Notes: generated from the letters alone by a model not told the origin. DNA of 64,000 nucleotides from Wolfiporia cocos (GCA_029448655.1 JACCLO010000005.1:2728001-2792000); one strand, 5' to 3'; numbered from the stretch's first letter, positions 24,127-39,745 are shown. Numbers and translations are program-made.

Positions 24127-25885
24127 ATGAGAGAAGTCATCTCCGTCCACGTTGGTCAGGCTGGTGTCCAAATTGGTAATGCTTGCTGTAAGTCGGATTC
24201 TCCGTTACATGGCTACATTCCTGGTTTCGCGTGCGGCGATCGCACGAAGACGCGTCGCTCTCGTTTTATGGACTTGTTGTGACATGTGTCGTGGCAGAAC
24301 TAACCCATATGTGTTTTTCCAGGGGAGCTTTACACCGTTGAGCACGGTCTGAGCGTAAGTCGCGTCATGTCTACGTGTCAGTGGCAGATTTCTAAAATCA
24401 TCTTGCAGCCCGACGGTCGTCTCGTTGACGGATCGCCTTCTGCCCACGACGATGGCTTCAGCACTTTCTTCTCCGAGACGGCCTCTGGGAAGCACGTGCC
24501 GCGCTCGCTGTACATTGACCTGGAGCCCAACGTCATCGATGAGGTCCGAAGCGGCACCTACAGGAGCCTCTTCCACCCAGAGACTCTTGTCACCGGTAAG
24601 GAAGACGCGGCAAGCAACTGTGAGTGAATACGTGTCGCGGCAGGTCGCCCGATCTGAAGGATGTCGCGAATCCTTAGATGCTCGTGGTCACTACACCGTC
24701 GGCAAGGAGCAGATTGACAATGTCATGGACAGGATCCGCCGCCTCGCCGACAACTGCAATGGTCTGCAGGGCTTCTTCGTCTTCCACTCCTTTGGTGGTG
24801 GAACTGGCTCCGGTTTTGGTGCACTTGTCCTCGAGCGTCTCTCGACTGACTATGGCAAGAAGTCCAAGCTGGAGTTCAGCGTGTACCCTGCCCCTACGAT
24901 GGCGAACTCCATCGTTGAGCCTTACAACTCCGTACTGACCACCCACACGACACTCGAGCACTCGGACTGCTCTTTCATGGTAAGGATATGCGTATCGGGA
25001 CGCATGCGAATATATCACCTACAATACTATCATGCAGGTGGACAATGAGGCCATCTATGACATCTGCAAGAAGAGGCTGGGCATCTCTTCGCCAGGCTTC
25101 ACCAACCTCAACAGGTTGATTGCGCAGGTCGTCTCCTCGATCACGGCTTCTCTCCGTTTCGACGGTTCCTTGAACGTCGACCTGAATGAGTTCCAGACCA
25201 ACCTCGTTCCGTAAGTGATTGGCACTCCAGCGAATGATTTTGACCCTCGCTAAGCTGACTCTGACAGCTTCCCCCGTATTCACTTCCCTCTCGCCACCTT
25301 CGCGCCAATCATCTCCGCTGAGAAGGCTCACCACGAACAGAACTCGGTGGCGGACATGACCTTTTCTTGCTTCGAGACTGGCAACCAGATGGTCAAGTGC
25401 GACCCCAGAGAGGGCAAATACAGTAAGCATTTGGCCAGTTCGCTGACGTCATACTTTTGTTGATGATGCATATAGTGGCTTGCGCCCTCTTGTACCGTGG
25501 TGATGTCGTCCCCAAGGATGTCAACGCTGCCGTCGGTATCATCAAGACGAAGCGCACGATCCAGTTCGTCGACTGGTGCCCGACCGGCTTCAAGCTCGGT
25601 ATCTGCAATGAGCCACCAGCGCACATCCCTGGCGGTGACTTGGCAAAGGTTACTCGCAGCCTGTGCATGTTGTCGAACACCACTGCGATCTCGTCGGCCT
25701 GGAGCCGCCTTGACCACAAGTTCGACCTCCTTTACTCGAAGCGTGCCTTCGTGCACTGGTACGTTGGTGAGGGTATGGAGGAAGGTGAATTCTCGGAGGC
25801 TCGCGAGGACCTCGCTGCGCTCGAGAAGGACTACGAGGAGGTCGGCATCGACTCTGCGGATGCGGAGGAGGTTGGCGAGTACTAG
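24127..25885 (+). CDS. Alpha-tubulin, copy 1
   Basis: Exons 24127..24187, 24323..24354, 24409..24619, 24678..24979, 25038..25210, 25268..25422 and 25476..25885; 447 residues, near the usual 450. Alpha rather than beta tubulin is shown by [28 protein letters not shown], the GTP-binding GGGTGSGF loop, [18 protein letters not shown] (the Glu that drives hydrolysis in the neighbouring beta subunit) and a C-terminal GEY with the terminal Tyr needed for detyrosination cycles. The loop normally carrying acetylated Lys40 reads [11 protein letters not shown] here and has no Lys. It forms heterodimers with beta-tubulin in microtubules. The first intron is 135 nt, long for this genome. A second alpha-tubulin gene follows 461 nt downstream. 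Confidence 0.97.
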
Positions 25886-26346
25886 GCGCGTCGTAGGATG
25901 AGTTTTCTTTGCTCTTCATGGTTTTCTCTGTCGAGTCATTTCCTTCTCGTCGCTATGATGTTCACGTACGATATCCCAGCTTGTCCACTCCGTCTCGGGC
26001 ATTCACTATACCATCAATACAGTAAAATTAATTTCCGGAGTATGCAATGCACGTAATGCGACGAGTTGTGTATACCGTGTGTTGTCTCGGCTGCACTGAG
26101 GGAGTTTTAGACGAGTCGGGTTTTGCTCGATTGCGAATGGGATTGCGAGTGTGTCATCATAAAGGTATGTCGGTCCCGCTGTAGCTGCCTTGGACGATCC
26201 CAGAATTTGACAAATGACTTGCTGACTGTTTGAGCGCTTCACGAAAGACAAATCGCTCAAAAGGAAAAGGCCCGCGCTTGGCCCGGTGTCTCGCGTTTGC
26301 CTGCTTTCTCATAAGCGGTGACTAGAATCTCAACAGTAGCAGCAGA
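25886..26346. other. Intergenic between the tandem tubulin genes
   Basis: 461 nt; 3' flank of copy 1 and promoter of copy 2. No gene or repeat recognised. Confidence 0.4.
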
Positions 26347-29054
<2,708 letters not shown>

Positions 29055-29743
29055 ATGCAAATTCTGCGATCCGTTCTACAAGCTCGTCTCTGCCACAGAC
29101 ATAATGCTCAATTGCAGCACCTCTTGTTGCTCTTACAATTCCAATTCCCAGCTACAATCGATTCCATCGCATCCTCCGTTGGGAGCTGTGTAATTTCCCT
29201 CCCGGGGGAAGTGGCTACCCCACAGGTTCACAAGCCACTACTATTCTTATAAAGCCATGTAGTTCATCTTGCACTACGAACGGCTCTGCAAGCAGAGGAA
29301 CATCACAGACGACATGAGACGCGTAGAGAACATCACAAAACACTGTTACGAGCGTGTCCGCCGCACACTACAGGACCTTCTAGGTCACGCTACGCCACAT
29401 TGCGACACATTCGTTCAAGAGGTGAGCGTGATATAACATCACGTATACGGTCGATAACCCTGAAGCACTTGTTCACAGATACAAGAAGAGCCAGATGACA
29501 GTCCTGAGTGCGCGGATAAACATTACTGGCCCATATGGGGCGGTAGCTTCTGAGTAAGGACGGGCCAATAATATGGCTATCGTTCCCCCTTCTGATAGGG
29601 AATCCTGCGGAAATCCATGAGCGCGTAGTCCTTTTCGATGTTGAGAAGTAATACGGTGGCGAATGATTGCATGCGCTAGGTTGTGGCTATTCGATGTATC
29701 CAGAGGCTCTAGAGTGTCCTCATACGTCGACAGGCATAGTTAA
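29055..29743 (+). CDS. Small multi-exon protein of unknown function
   Basis: Model: 29055..29189, 29263..29421, 29479..29542, 29599..29647 and 29713..29743; 145 residues. The N-terminus is Leu-rich (HLLLLLQFQF) and could be a signal or mitochondrial sequence. A charged helical core follows (HYERLCKQRNITDDM; VRRTLQDLLGHATPHC), then an acidic turn (QEEPDDSPEC) and HYWPIWGGNPAEIHERVV formed across intron 3. Four introns of 56-73 nt with standard borders all keep phase, which is the main evidence for a gene. I recognise no family. The first exon is the weakest part. Confidence 0.45.
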
Positions 29744-29779
29744 GATTTGAAATCTGGGACCAGTAGAGTGGCTCCCATA

Positions 29780-30180
29780 CTAGGTGACTCCTACATGCTT
29801 CCTCGTAACCGAATCGATGCTGCACAATATGTATTTCTCGACTAATTCGTCAGCATCTACAAGGCTGGGTTTGTCGAGGAGGGGCTTCTTGATCGCAATC
29901 CAGCTGTCAATCTGCAAGAACGATTTTCCATTTTCCTCAGCCACAGGTTCCAGTGACCTGCACCGATACGGTTGCGGTCTTTTACCAAGGGATGAATGAC
30001 GAACAGTGGGATGTGGTACCCGGATCCTCCATGAAACCCGAAGCATGGCTTACCGATCCGGAGGCGAGCCAAGGCGGCCGCACGCTTGATGGCTCCACAC
30101 TCCTGCGCAAAGCAAGAAGACGCGACTTCGTCTTTGAGAACGAGGCTGAACGAGGCTGAACGAGACTGTGCCGGAAGCAT
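29780..30180 (-). CDS. Small protein of unknown function (tentative)
   Basis: Minus-strand exons 30180..29945 and 29903..29780; 119 residues. The model joins GYHIPLFVIHPLVKDRNRIGAGHW to WIAIKKPLLDKPSLVDADELVEK through a 41-nt intron with a poor donor (GTGGCT). The amino-acid make-up of both exons looks coding, yet no domain is recognised. It converges with the gene ending at 29743. It could also be the 3' end of a larger or decayed gene. Confidence 0.28.
30138..30167. repeat. Three tandem 10-bp units
   Basis: The unit GAACGAGGCT occurs three times in a row, the third copy with one change. Lies in the first exon of the tentative minus-strand gene. Confidence 0.7.
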
Positions 30181-30576
30181 TTCAATCTTCTCGCCAAGAT
30201 AATCGCATCGTCACTTGCAGGATGAATGCCAAATTGTAACAGCGGAGGTTCACGCGCACGGTCGGGTTACTCTCCTTGACACATTCTGCGACTTTGGGTG
30301 AGCCTCTCGCTGTACGGTTACTTTTCTGCTCAAAGGGATGCATGTCCTGCTTGCGTATACGTTAGAATTTACCGGCGCAGCTGGTGTTTCATCTTTTGAT
30401 CCGACGCTACACACCGTGGGTCATGCCGAATTAGTGGGATGCCGACATGTTGTAGAGTAAGGTTAGGGTTAATCATCCCGCACCGTCGGCTATGGTCAAA
30501 GAGTAACGACAGCGAGGCAGATGGCAACGAGCCCATCTTGTCCTCGTCCATCTCATTCGACCCTAGAGAAAGCACC
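30181..30576. other. Intergenic upstream of gag-like ORF
   Basis: 396 nt. An in-frame ATG at 30439 could extend the gag-like ORF, but its extra residues do not look like gag. No long terminal repeat found. Confidence 0.35.
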
Positions 30577-31404
30577 ATGTCGAGTCTGGATGCCATCCGC
30601 TTTGAGCTCATCCACCGGGTCCCCATGCTCGATGATACGAACTACTACATCTGGAACGTGCGCATGGAGGCGTGTCTCGTGTTGTTAGGGCACTGGGACG
30701 TGGTTACGGGCGGGGAGGAGTCGCCCGCCATTCCGGAGGGGAAAAACGTCCCTGACGCGGACCTGAAGGAGGCGAAGGAGCGGGTGCGCGCGTGGGCCGC
30801 GCGCGATCGTGAGGCACGGGCGATCATCACGAGCAGGCTGGGGGACGACCAACTAGTGAACGCGCTCGCATGCCGGCCGGAGTCCGCGCAGGCGCTCTGG
30901 GACGCACTGCGCAAGATCCACGCGGAGACGGACAAGGGCACGAAGAAGCTCAAGATCTTCCAAGAGATGCGGGAGCGCAAGTACGTCGAGGGCACGTCGA
31001 TGCGCGAGCACACCAACGCGTTCTTCGCGGACGCAGTGAAGCTGCGGACGCTCGGCACGTATGTTGACGACTTCATCATTGCGGCGATGATGATCGGCTC
31101 CGTGGATGACGACCCCCATCTGGAGAAGCTGCTCGAAAACGAGTTGCGTTCGCTCAAGGAGGGCGAACAGCTCTCACCGCACGATGTCCAGAGTCTCTTG
31201 TCACTTCATCAGGAGATGAGGGGCTTGGGAAGAAAGAAGCGAGAGGAGCCTGTGGGCAAGTCCCTCGGTGGAAAGTCTGCGCAGGAGATGAAGAACAAAG
31301 CTGGCACCGCGCCCACTGTCGATGCGGCTGAGGACCACGAAAATGGTGATCAGGCGTCGGAGGTCCGTACCGTTTTCGTTCGTGTTCAAGGCACAGCGTG
31401 TTGA
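30577..31404 (+). CDS. Orphan copia-type gag-like protein
   Basis: Single ORF of 275 residues. It shows the Ty1/copia gag (UBN2-type) pattern: MLDDTNYYIWNVRMEACL at the start, ALWDALRKIH, then KLKIFQEMRERKYVEGTSM and an LRTLGTYVDDFIIAAMMIGS helix, ending in a Lys/Glu-rich tail. There is no CCHC zinc knuckle, protease, integrase or reverse transcriptase downstream (a Bin3 gene starts at 31686) and no LTR was seen. The frame is intact and GC-rich compared with its flanks. So it is either a trimmed retrotransposon remnant that has kept its ORF or a gag gene taken over by the host. Confidence 0.7.
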   Translation: MSSLDAIRFELIHRVPMLDDTNYYIWNVRMEACLVLLGHWDVVTGGEESPAIPEGKNVPDADLKEAKERVRAWAARDREARAIITSRLGDDQLVNALACRPESAQALWDALRKIHAETDKGTKKLKIFQEMRERKYVEGTSMREHTNAFFADAVKLRTLGTYVDDFIIAAMMIGSVDDDPHLEKLLENELRSLKEGEQLSPHDVQSLLSLHQEMRGLGRKKREEPVGKSLGGKSAQEMKNKAGTAPTVDAAEDHENGDQASEVRTVFVRVQGTAC

Positions 31405-31685
31405 CCGTGATGATGCTGCAGTGTTCATCTACTGAGTCGGCTGACACGGCGGTGGACGTGGCGGCGTGAGGAATGTCGCATTTGATGGCTGGCTGAAGGT
31501 GACCATATGAGCGTCTACGACCGCTGAGGCGCGCAAGTGCCATGACATCTCACGATCATGACATCCATTACTGTATGTATGTGCGCCTAGATAATCTTGT
31601 AATCCCCTTTCTCTCTCGGTAGATAAGATAGTGCACTTGGAAGCAACCTCATTCCTCTGATCGCTGCTGTGATTTCTCTTCTGAA

Positions 31686-32897
31686 ATGGCCACGAGAACG
31701 AAGTTACAAGTTGGCGCAACTGTGGTGCCTTCTTCATTCCAGCCCATCTTCGGCAATTATCGCGGGTATGAATAGTAACTTCGTATGCACGAAACAGTAA
31801 TGACCTCTGCAGGTATTACACAAAGCGTCCATTCGTCACCGACCCCCGTTTGGCAGTCCTGCCATCGTCTATATTCTCAGGAGCCTGCGTGCTTGACATA
31901 GGGTGCAACGAAGGCTGGGTGACATGCGAGATCGGTGAGTTTCGCGCATATACGCACCGATTGGCACCATACATGCGGTGCTGATGGACGAATCTCCCAA
32001 GCAAGCGCAGTCGAAAGGGGCAAAGAAGGTTGTTGGAGTCGACATTGACGACACGCTGATCCGCGCGGCATGGAAACGAAGACGATATGTCTGGAGCCTG
32101 CAGGAGCCTGTGGACGACGGCGAATTTCCTGACGACACGCCGGACGGGCGCGCAGACGAGCAGCCTGCTCCGAAGAAGCGCAAGCGGGATTCAGATGTAT
32201 CGACTTTAGCAGGTGCAGAACATCCACGAAGGCCGCGAACAGACTACTTCCCCGCGTCATGCGAACATATGTTCGGTCCCCTGCCCATTCCTCCAACAGA
32301 ACATGGATCAGGCAATGTGCCAGAGTTGTTCCCTCACAATGTCACTTTCCGCACAGCGGACTGGGTCAGCAATGACATTCCAGAGGACGTGGGTGGATAC
32401 GATGTGGTAGTTGCGTGAGTTTGCTCTATCATATCGTCCATCTGCGACAGACCTTCGCTGATCCCGCTCAATCGCCGTCCAGGTTCTCGATCTCAAAATG
32501 GATACATCTGAATGGCGGGGACGAGGGGATTATGCAGTTCTTCCGACGTGTATACTCCGTTCTCAGACCTGGGGGCACGTTCATCCTTGAAGTCCAGGAA
32601 TGGGATACCTATGCAAAGGCCAGGCGCATGGACCCGGTGTGTTCGGAGTAGATATTCTCTGCACACGACGATCCTGATTGTCACGATAGAAACTGAAAGA
32701 AACCGCGAAGAATCTCCAGCTCAGACCGCATGACTTTGAGGAGATCCTGCGGGGAATCGGTTTTGGTCCAGCAGAACATCTTGGCAAAGTTGGACAAGGC
32801 GGTAGGTTTTCATGAAATTGGATGATGGTTTGTCGATTACTCACGGACTGTCTCAGGATTCTGCAGACCGATTGATGTCTATAGAAAGACAAAGTGA
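31686..32897 (+). CDS. Bin3-type RNA cap methyltransferase (MEPCE family)
   Basis: Exons 31686..31765, 31813..31934, 32006..32414, 32483..32636, 32690..32801 and 32857..32897; 305 residues. FGNYRGYYTKRP and the AdoMet motif I VLDIGCNEGWVT (Gly57-Gly61) open the domain; KKVVGVDIDDTLI is motif II. DVVVAFSISKWIHLNGGDEGI and RVYSVLRPGGTFILEVQEW are diagnostic of the Bin3 family, whose members methylate the 5' gamma-phosphate of small nuclear RNAs (7SK in animals, U6 in yeasts). A charged insert (about 95-150) with a PKKRKR nuclear signal lies between motif II and the catalytic part. The target RNA here is unknown, with U6 likely. Confidence 0.9.
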
Positions 32898-33035
32898 CCC
32901 AGCGTGTGATACCTTCCATAGCAGACGCAGTGACACGTCCTGTCCATTCGTGGCGAAATCCCCTAACATCTACGCGCACTGTATGTATCTTCTATAGTCT
33001 ATCCTTCGTAGAGATCATTGTATCTGGCTCTATGG

Positions 33036-34072
33036 TCAATTCGTAGTGATCGAAACCTCAACCCCAGTCTTCGTCCTCGTCATCGTGACACTGGCAACGT
33101 GTTAGGATACGCATACATCTGATGAATGATCATACCTCGATAGGTCTTTGACAATGAAGTCTGGCTCGGCCGCCACCACCTGTTCACGAGTATGTGACGT
33201 GAGCAGCGCAAGCGTCTTGCATCCCGCGGCGTTTCCGCTCCGCACTCCCGCCGGAGCGTCCTCCACGACGAGACAGCGTGTAGGATCCACGCCGCACCTC
33301 TCCGCACCAAGGAGGTAAGGGTCAGGTCTGTGGAGAGGTCGTGAATCTAGCTACCGACGAGTACGCAGCGGCGTGACGTACTCTGGCTTGCCCTTTTGTA
33401 CGTCTTCCGATACCACGAACGCGTCCGGCTGGGGAACTCCGGCCTTCTTGAGCGCCGCGGTGGCGTAGGTGCGCGTAGCGGATGTGCAGATTGCCCAGCG
33501 CGGCTTGGGGTACTTGCTCACTGGTTCGAGCTGAGCGCAAGACTATCAGACGTGGCATGGCCCGCGCACTGCCACAAAGACGTACCTCTTCCATAATGTC
33601 AACGACACCTGGCAGAGCGACGATGCCCTTGCGTCCGTTCTTTGTTGAGTTGTCGACGATTGCTTGCTCGAAGCGCTTCGCTTCCCGCTTTGTAGAGCAG
33701 TCCGTCTGAGCTTTCGCGTATTTGTTCTCAGGAAGGCTGTCTTACCTCCTGTTCCTCGGGATCCTCGATTCCGCAGTGAATTCGGAGGTTCTCTACCGTA
33801 CGTACACCATGCGACGCTGTACAAGTCATCACGTTTACATGGGCATCATGATATTTCGGAAAACATGCAAGGCTCACAGCTGAGGACCTTCGTGATGTCT
33901 AGCCCGGGGTACTTCTCCTTGAAATGCTCCCACGCGCCGACCACACCGTCGGTCGAGTCGACGAGGGTGCCATCCATGTCAAAGAGGCTGTATTCCTGAG
34001 ATCAGCCTCGCCCTTCTTATGACATAACCCCGCAACTTGCATGGCATCGAACTCGAGCGTCGTGGTAGGCAT
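33036..34072 (-). CDS. HAD-family sugar/glycerol phosphatase (Gpp/Dog type)
   Basis: Minus-strand exons 34072..34037, 33995..33878, 33816..33746, 33687..33586, 33530..33382, 33327..33136 and 33090..33036; 240 residues. HAD motif I is FDMDGTLVDS (Asp18, Asp20), motif II the Thr/Ser in WAICTSATR, motif III the Lys in KGKPEPDPYLLG, and motif IV LVVEDAPAG. The order and spacing match yeast glycerol-1-phosphatase (Gpp1/2) and 2-deoxyglucose-6-phosphatase (Dog1/2), subclass I cap. Likely products are glycerol or a free sugar from its phosphate, in the cytosol. The first exon is 36 nt and has a weak donor (GTTGCG). Converges with the Bin3 gene, 138 nt apart. Confidence 0.88.
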
Positions 34073-34562
34073 TCTGAGGATGGTGGTGGTCGGTGGGTGA
34101 GTCAGTGGCGATGAACGTGAACGGCCCATCGGACATTCCTCGACGGACCGGCCCGAGCGTTGGCGTCATCCCAGAAAGGAGATTTGCTGATCAGAAGCAA
34201 CCTCCCATCAGCTCCTTGATCAGATCGCTATCTCGGTGTTTAACCGATTACAGCCGAATCTAATGCGCGCGCGTATATGCACCCACGATATCCTACATTC
34301 TGGCTTCGAGAACAGTCAGCGTCTCATGCTTTCATGTATCAGTGAAGAGAAGGATAACAAATGAATTGTGCGACATCGGGTTGCTGTGCCTAGCCCGGCC
34401 CGAGGCTTACCACCGGAAGAGCTTCGCAAACGCGCAGGCACTGTATATAACAATACAGGACACCAAGACTGCACGACGTCTGGACGCACTAAAGCTCACG
34501 AACTCGAATACATAAAGTAAGTGTCTAACACAAAGAAACAAGACTGCACATCGCGCCGGCCC
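34073..34562. other. Intergenic
   Basis: 490 nt between the start of the phosphatase gene and the stop of CFT2, both minus strand. No gene recognised. Confidence 0.4.
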
Positions 34563-37500
34563 CTACGCGGCAACAAGTGCGTGCAGATTGTATATCTCTC
34601 TGCGAACAATGTAGTACACGTCTGAAACAGACCCTTCCAATTCGACCCTCCCGCGGGTGGTCTTCTTGACTGCCACGGAGTCTTCCAGCGAATCCGAGCT
34701 GCTTCCCCGCTTCGCCGCAGCGCCACAAATCAGAACACCCTCGCCGATCAGTTCTGCGTGTACGCCGACTGAAGCGAGCCGAGACTTTAGGGCCGTCAGT
34801 TTGAGCTCGCCAATCATCGTGGACTGTGGCAGACTCCGCACGGGTCGTGAGCCAAGCATGCGGCCCCGCGCTGGTTTCATGGTGGTGACATCGGCCTGGA
34901 TTGACGCAGGCTCCAGAACGGGAATTGTAGAACTGGCGAGGCTAGCTATTCGCCCGGTGACGTAGCCGACCTCGTTGTCTTCGAACTGCGTGGTATCTAC
35001 AATCAGATTGCGGTCTCATTTTGTATAACAATGGCCAACGCACCTGCGACATCTTCAGCGATGCGAGGAGCTCATCGCTGAGCGATATTGAGAAGCTGTT
35101 TGTATGCTGGCCGATTTGTATGCTTTCTCCTTGCGAGGGAGCGAATATATCTCGTGTCATTGCGCGGATATTTGCACAGCTTTCCACAAGAGCGTCTGTC
35201 GCAAGAGGGGGCGCATGTACGATAATCTGTAGTAAATCCTGTCAGAGAGAATACTTGAGAGGGTGAGGATGCCGACCATTTTGCGAGGGTTCACTTGCGG
35301 CACAATCGTCTTCACTGCACGCCCATCGTTCAATCCTTCGAGGTCGACATACAGCAGACGACAAGCTAATTGAACATCAACCTCTATGGTGACGAACTTT
35401 GACGGCGGCTCCACAGGGGCTTTCTGTAAGCAAACCATGTATTAGAGTCAACGGAATGAAAGGAAGATGGGGGCAAGTTTCCTCACCTTTGCCTCCTCTT
35501 CTGCCTTCCGCTTCATTTCTTTCACCTCCTCACTCTCCGCATCCTCCTCCAAAACCTTACCTTTGCGCAGCCACATGCCCACGTCTACCGTCTCCCCGTA
35601 CTCATCCACGCGCCGTTTCTTCTCGACATACGGGAACATGCGGAACCTCTGCGCCTGCCCCTCCGCGCTCTTGAAGAAAGACGTCGTGCGCGAGACATTT
35701 CCTTTGAGATAAATGTCGAACGACAGCGCACGTATCGGTTCATCAGCGTCGAGATTCCAGTCCGCCCCATCAGCTACAGTGCCCTTTACACCTTTCCACT
35801 TATTACGGGCGTTCGGACCGGGCGATCGTGTAATCGAATCCTCCGTATCCATGAGATCGCCACCCAACGTCTTCTCTACCTCGTTCTCCTCCTCCGACTC
35901 TGCATCAGAGTCCGAGTCGCTGTCATCTTCTCCCTCATCGGCCTCCAGCATTCGCTGTGTGAGCGCCTGTGCGGCCTTCTGGGCAGCCTCTTTTTCCTGC
36001 GCGGCGCGCTCCTTCTGTAGGTACTCCTCCAATTCCTGGCCCTGCAGGGGCACCTTCGAGTGCATTTTTAGATGCAGAGCACCGTCCATCATGACATTGT
36101 TTCCGATCTTGCCCCGGTCCCATTTGGTGTCCTCTCGCTGCGAGTCATTCCAGCGATCGAACAGTAAACGTCCCAGCGTGCCCTCTTCGCCACGTCCGGT
36201 GAGCAGCACGACGTTGTCTGGGGTCTCCGCAAATTGGGAAAAGAGCAATCGCGATGGGCCATGAGAAAGCGATGCTGGCACTGCGAGGATCAGTTTAGGC
36301 TCCTTTGATGAGTACGTGTGGAGGAGTGCTTGAGGATTCGGGAAGAATTCGAGGTGTCTGGAGAGTGCTTGCGTCAGCCACAACTCTACCAAGTTCAAAG
36401 CTGCATTTCGGATAGTCACTTACCGGAACCTCAGCGCAAAGGCCCCCAGAGCGTCGTCGTCTCCGTCATCGTCATTACGGCGCCTTTTATTACTCTTGTT
36501 GCCGCCGGTCCCCTCCTCGCCTACATCCTCTTTACTGACTGTCCCACCTAGCCACTCCATCATACTCCTCACAAACGTTAGCATCTCACGACCAGTCCGC
36601 GATAACAGACAAATCGGGAATTTGAGTCTAGAGTAGTTCCAATGCTGATCAAGCAATACAAGCAACTCCAATACTCGAGTGCTCGCATCGCAAGGCATCA
36701 GGATTGAGTTGCGCGATGTCAGCGTCGCTGTGACACAATCTAGACGCCACACATTAGTTCAGTGTTATGCAAAGATTGAAAGATATATACCGAGCAGTGC
36801 AGCGTCCCTGTCTTTCCGCCGTGCTGTGGTGACGTTCGCGCGTTCCGCGTCGGTTATGAGCAGGTCTGGCCTCGCGAGGCTCTCAAAGACACCACCACCA
36901 GCAGACGCCTGCCGCACCAGAACGGTCCCGTCGAGATGGCGCTCACGCATATGGTTCATGTCAACTGCGTACAGGATTGTTCCTGCGGTAGGCGATCGGA
37001 TTTTCCAGATGGTACCACCGAGCGAGTGACCCGCATTGAATGGGATGACCGTCAGACCCTGACATTTGCCTGTACCTCGGGTGAGAATTATTGTATCAAT
37101 GGAAAGTATATGTCCCACCTTGTAGGTGACATGGCTGGGAGTATCGCAGGACGTTCACGGCATCGAATGCGTCGTGTACTTCTTGGATAGTTGCAACGTA
37201 TCTGCCTTTCCAGTGACGAGTTTCGGGGACAGGAGTGGACTCAGAGGATACTGTGGATACCCGACCTTCTGCGTCCGGAGTGTCGTTCTTCTCCTCCACC
37301 TTCTTCTCTTCCTTGTCACCTAGGTCCTGTTCATCGCGGATACCTTCAACATCTTCTGTAGCGGCAATGCGGGCCATCGCTTGCACAGGAAGGGTTGTAT
37401 AGGCGGGTGCCTTCAGGCCCCAGTGCGCGTACGCGTATGAGTACAGTCCAGAGTGCGCGAGGTCACCATGCGAGAGGAGGACGAGGTCGACGGTCGGTGC

Positions 37501-37878
37501 ACATCTGTCACGGTTCAGCATTACTACTGCACGTTGCATAGGCACGCTTGGAGTGAAGAAATCCGGATTAAGATTGCGGCATGTAGCGTATTCATTGTCG
37601 CTGAGGCGCGATGTACGAGACATCCTCAGAGCTGAACACGAATGACTTCACGAAGCGAGCACCCAGCAAAGACAGCATGCTCACTCTTTCAAAGCATCAC
37701 TGTATGTATCCCAGTGATGAGACCGAGACTCTTCCTCAGAGCCCTCCGACGGTTCTGGACACCAATCCGGCGAGCCACAGTCAAGGAGAATACGGACATC
37801 GTCCACTTGCAGAAGGTAGGCCAATGGGATGGTACGCGAAGAGCGTGCAGCACCAGATAGAGGAGTAAATGTTATCAT
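34563..37878 (-). CDS. CFT2: CPSF subunit 2 (CPSF100/Cft2), mRNA 3'-end processing
   Basis: Minus-strand exons 37878..37685, 37504..37119, 37069..36791, 36739..36424, 36357..35487, 35423..35277, 35226..35044 and 34985..34563; 932 residues. N-terminal metallo-beta-lactamase domain: ITFTPLSGA, VDDVRILLDCG, and at residues 76-82 SHGDLAH in place of the metal-binding HxHxDH, as in the inactive CPSF100 subunit. IPFNAGHSLGGTIWKI, a beta-CASP half (ASTRVLELLVLLDQHW), KLILAVPASLSHGPSR and an acidic linker (DDSDSDSDAESEEENE) follow, then the C-terminal domain (VNPRKMIIVHAPP; EVGYVTGR). It pairs with CPSF73 in the cleavage and polyadenylation complex. The first intron (180 nt) is long and might hide a tiny exon. 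Confidence 0.93.
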
Positions 37879-38550
37879 CGCGGCCCCCGTACTTCCTGTA
37901 CCACCTCAAAGTGACGAATCAGGGCCTCCACTAATGCAGCATTAAAGTTGCAGTCGACCTCAGCCACCTTGGCGCTTGAGCGTGACCGACGGGGTGATGG
38001 GATCAATCGAGCTGCACACTTGTTCCCAAGCTTTTCCCTGCTATGTAGGACTATCTGACCGGTATTTTTTGTTCGCAACGACCGCATTGGTGGCCACTTA
38101 CATATGAACTCGTGTTCTTGTGGATGTGGTCTGTTTTTCCGCTCTCGGTGTCACTACTTGACAAAGCTGTCCTCAACGTCGGGGTGCATATAGACGCGCG
38201 CACTGCGTCACAGTCACGGACCACGTAGGGAAACGAAGGAGTTGCGGCTCCGGATCCTCGTCTAAGTAATGAGGAACAAGGGGTCATTGTATAATCTGAC
38301 GTCTACCGACTATTCAAATATATGTGTAGCTGCCGCAGGCTGTGGCAACACGTCAGTATCTCAAATCAGCGGGCGTCTTCGTGCATATAAAGGCGTTACA
38401 TTCTCGAAACCAATAACAGCGCCACGTTTCGGAGTCTGAATCGCCAAGTGTCGTCTTACACGCAACTCCCTCCAGCGCGAACATCGCCTTCAACCTCCCC
38501 CTCGCTCAAATACCACTCTTCCTCATCTTACCCCTTCCTAATTCTCAGTC
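37879..38550. other. Intergenic, divergent promoters of CFT2 and ARF1
   Basis: 672 nt between divergent starts. Holds a TATA-like element for ARF1 and a pyrimidine-rich leader before its ATG. No gene recognised. Confidence 0.45.
38386..38392 (+). promoter_or_regulatory. TATA-like element of ARF1
   Basis: TATAAAG, 165 nt upstream of the ARF1 ATG. Match by eye. Confidence 0.4.
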
Positions 38551-39382
<832 letters not shown>

Positions 39383-39745
39383 AGGCAACCTTTTATCGTC
39401 TCGGGTCCTCTTAACGTTGTCATCAAACGCGTCATGATCCTTACGATACGAAGCCCTGCCTATACCGCACCGTTTCCTGCTTCACTGTTGGCCGTCATGT
39501 CTCATTAGTGCACCTCTATAGTCCTGTTTCTTCGTATTTGTTACGTCTATTGTTTGGAATGTTTCGCTCTCTTACAAATCGCCCCAAAGGGGGTCAAAAT
39601 GCTCTTTGCCTTTTGCCTAGAGACGGGGTGGCACTGGACGTTCCACACTCAGTGTATACACGGAAACTGGATGGTCAGGATGCAATATAACGGTACGGGC
39701 ATAGCATATATACAGAACCGAGCCGGCATGAAGTCATTTCCGGGT
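39383..39745. other. Intergenic, convergent 3' ends of ARF1 and SEC15
   Basis: 363 nt; nothing recognised. Confidence 0.4.

Noticed and set aside
30465..30475. Telomere-like GTTAGGGTTA
   Set aside because: Single short occurrence, not an array.
35713..36264. Plus-strand ORF of 183 codons
   Set aside because: Antisense to the long CFT2 exon; its Ser-rich product mirrors the Glu/Asp-rich sense strand.
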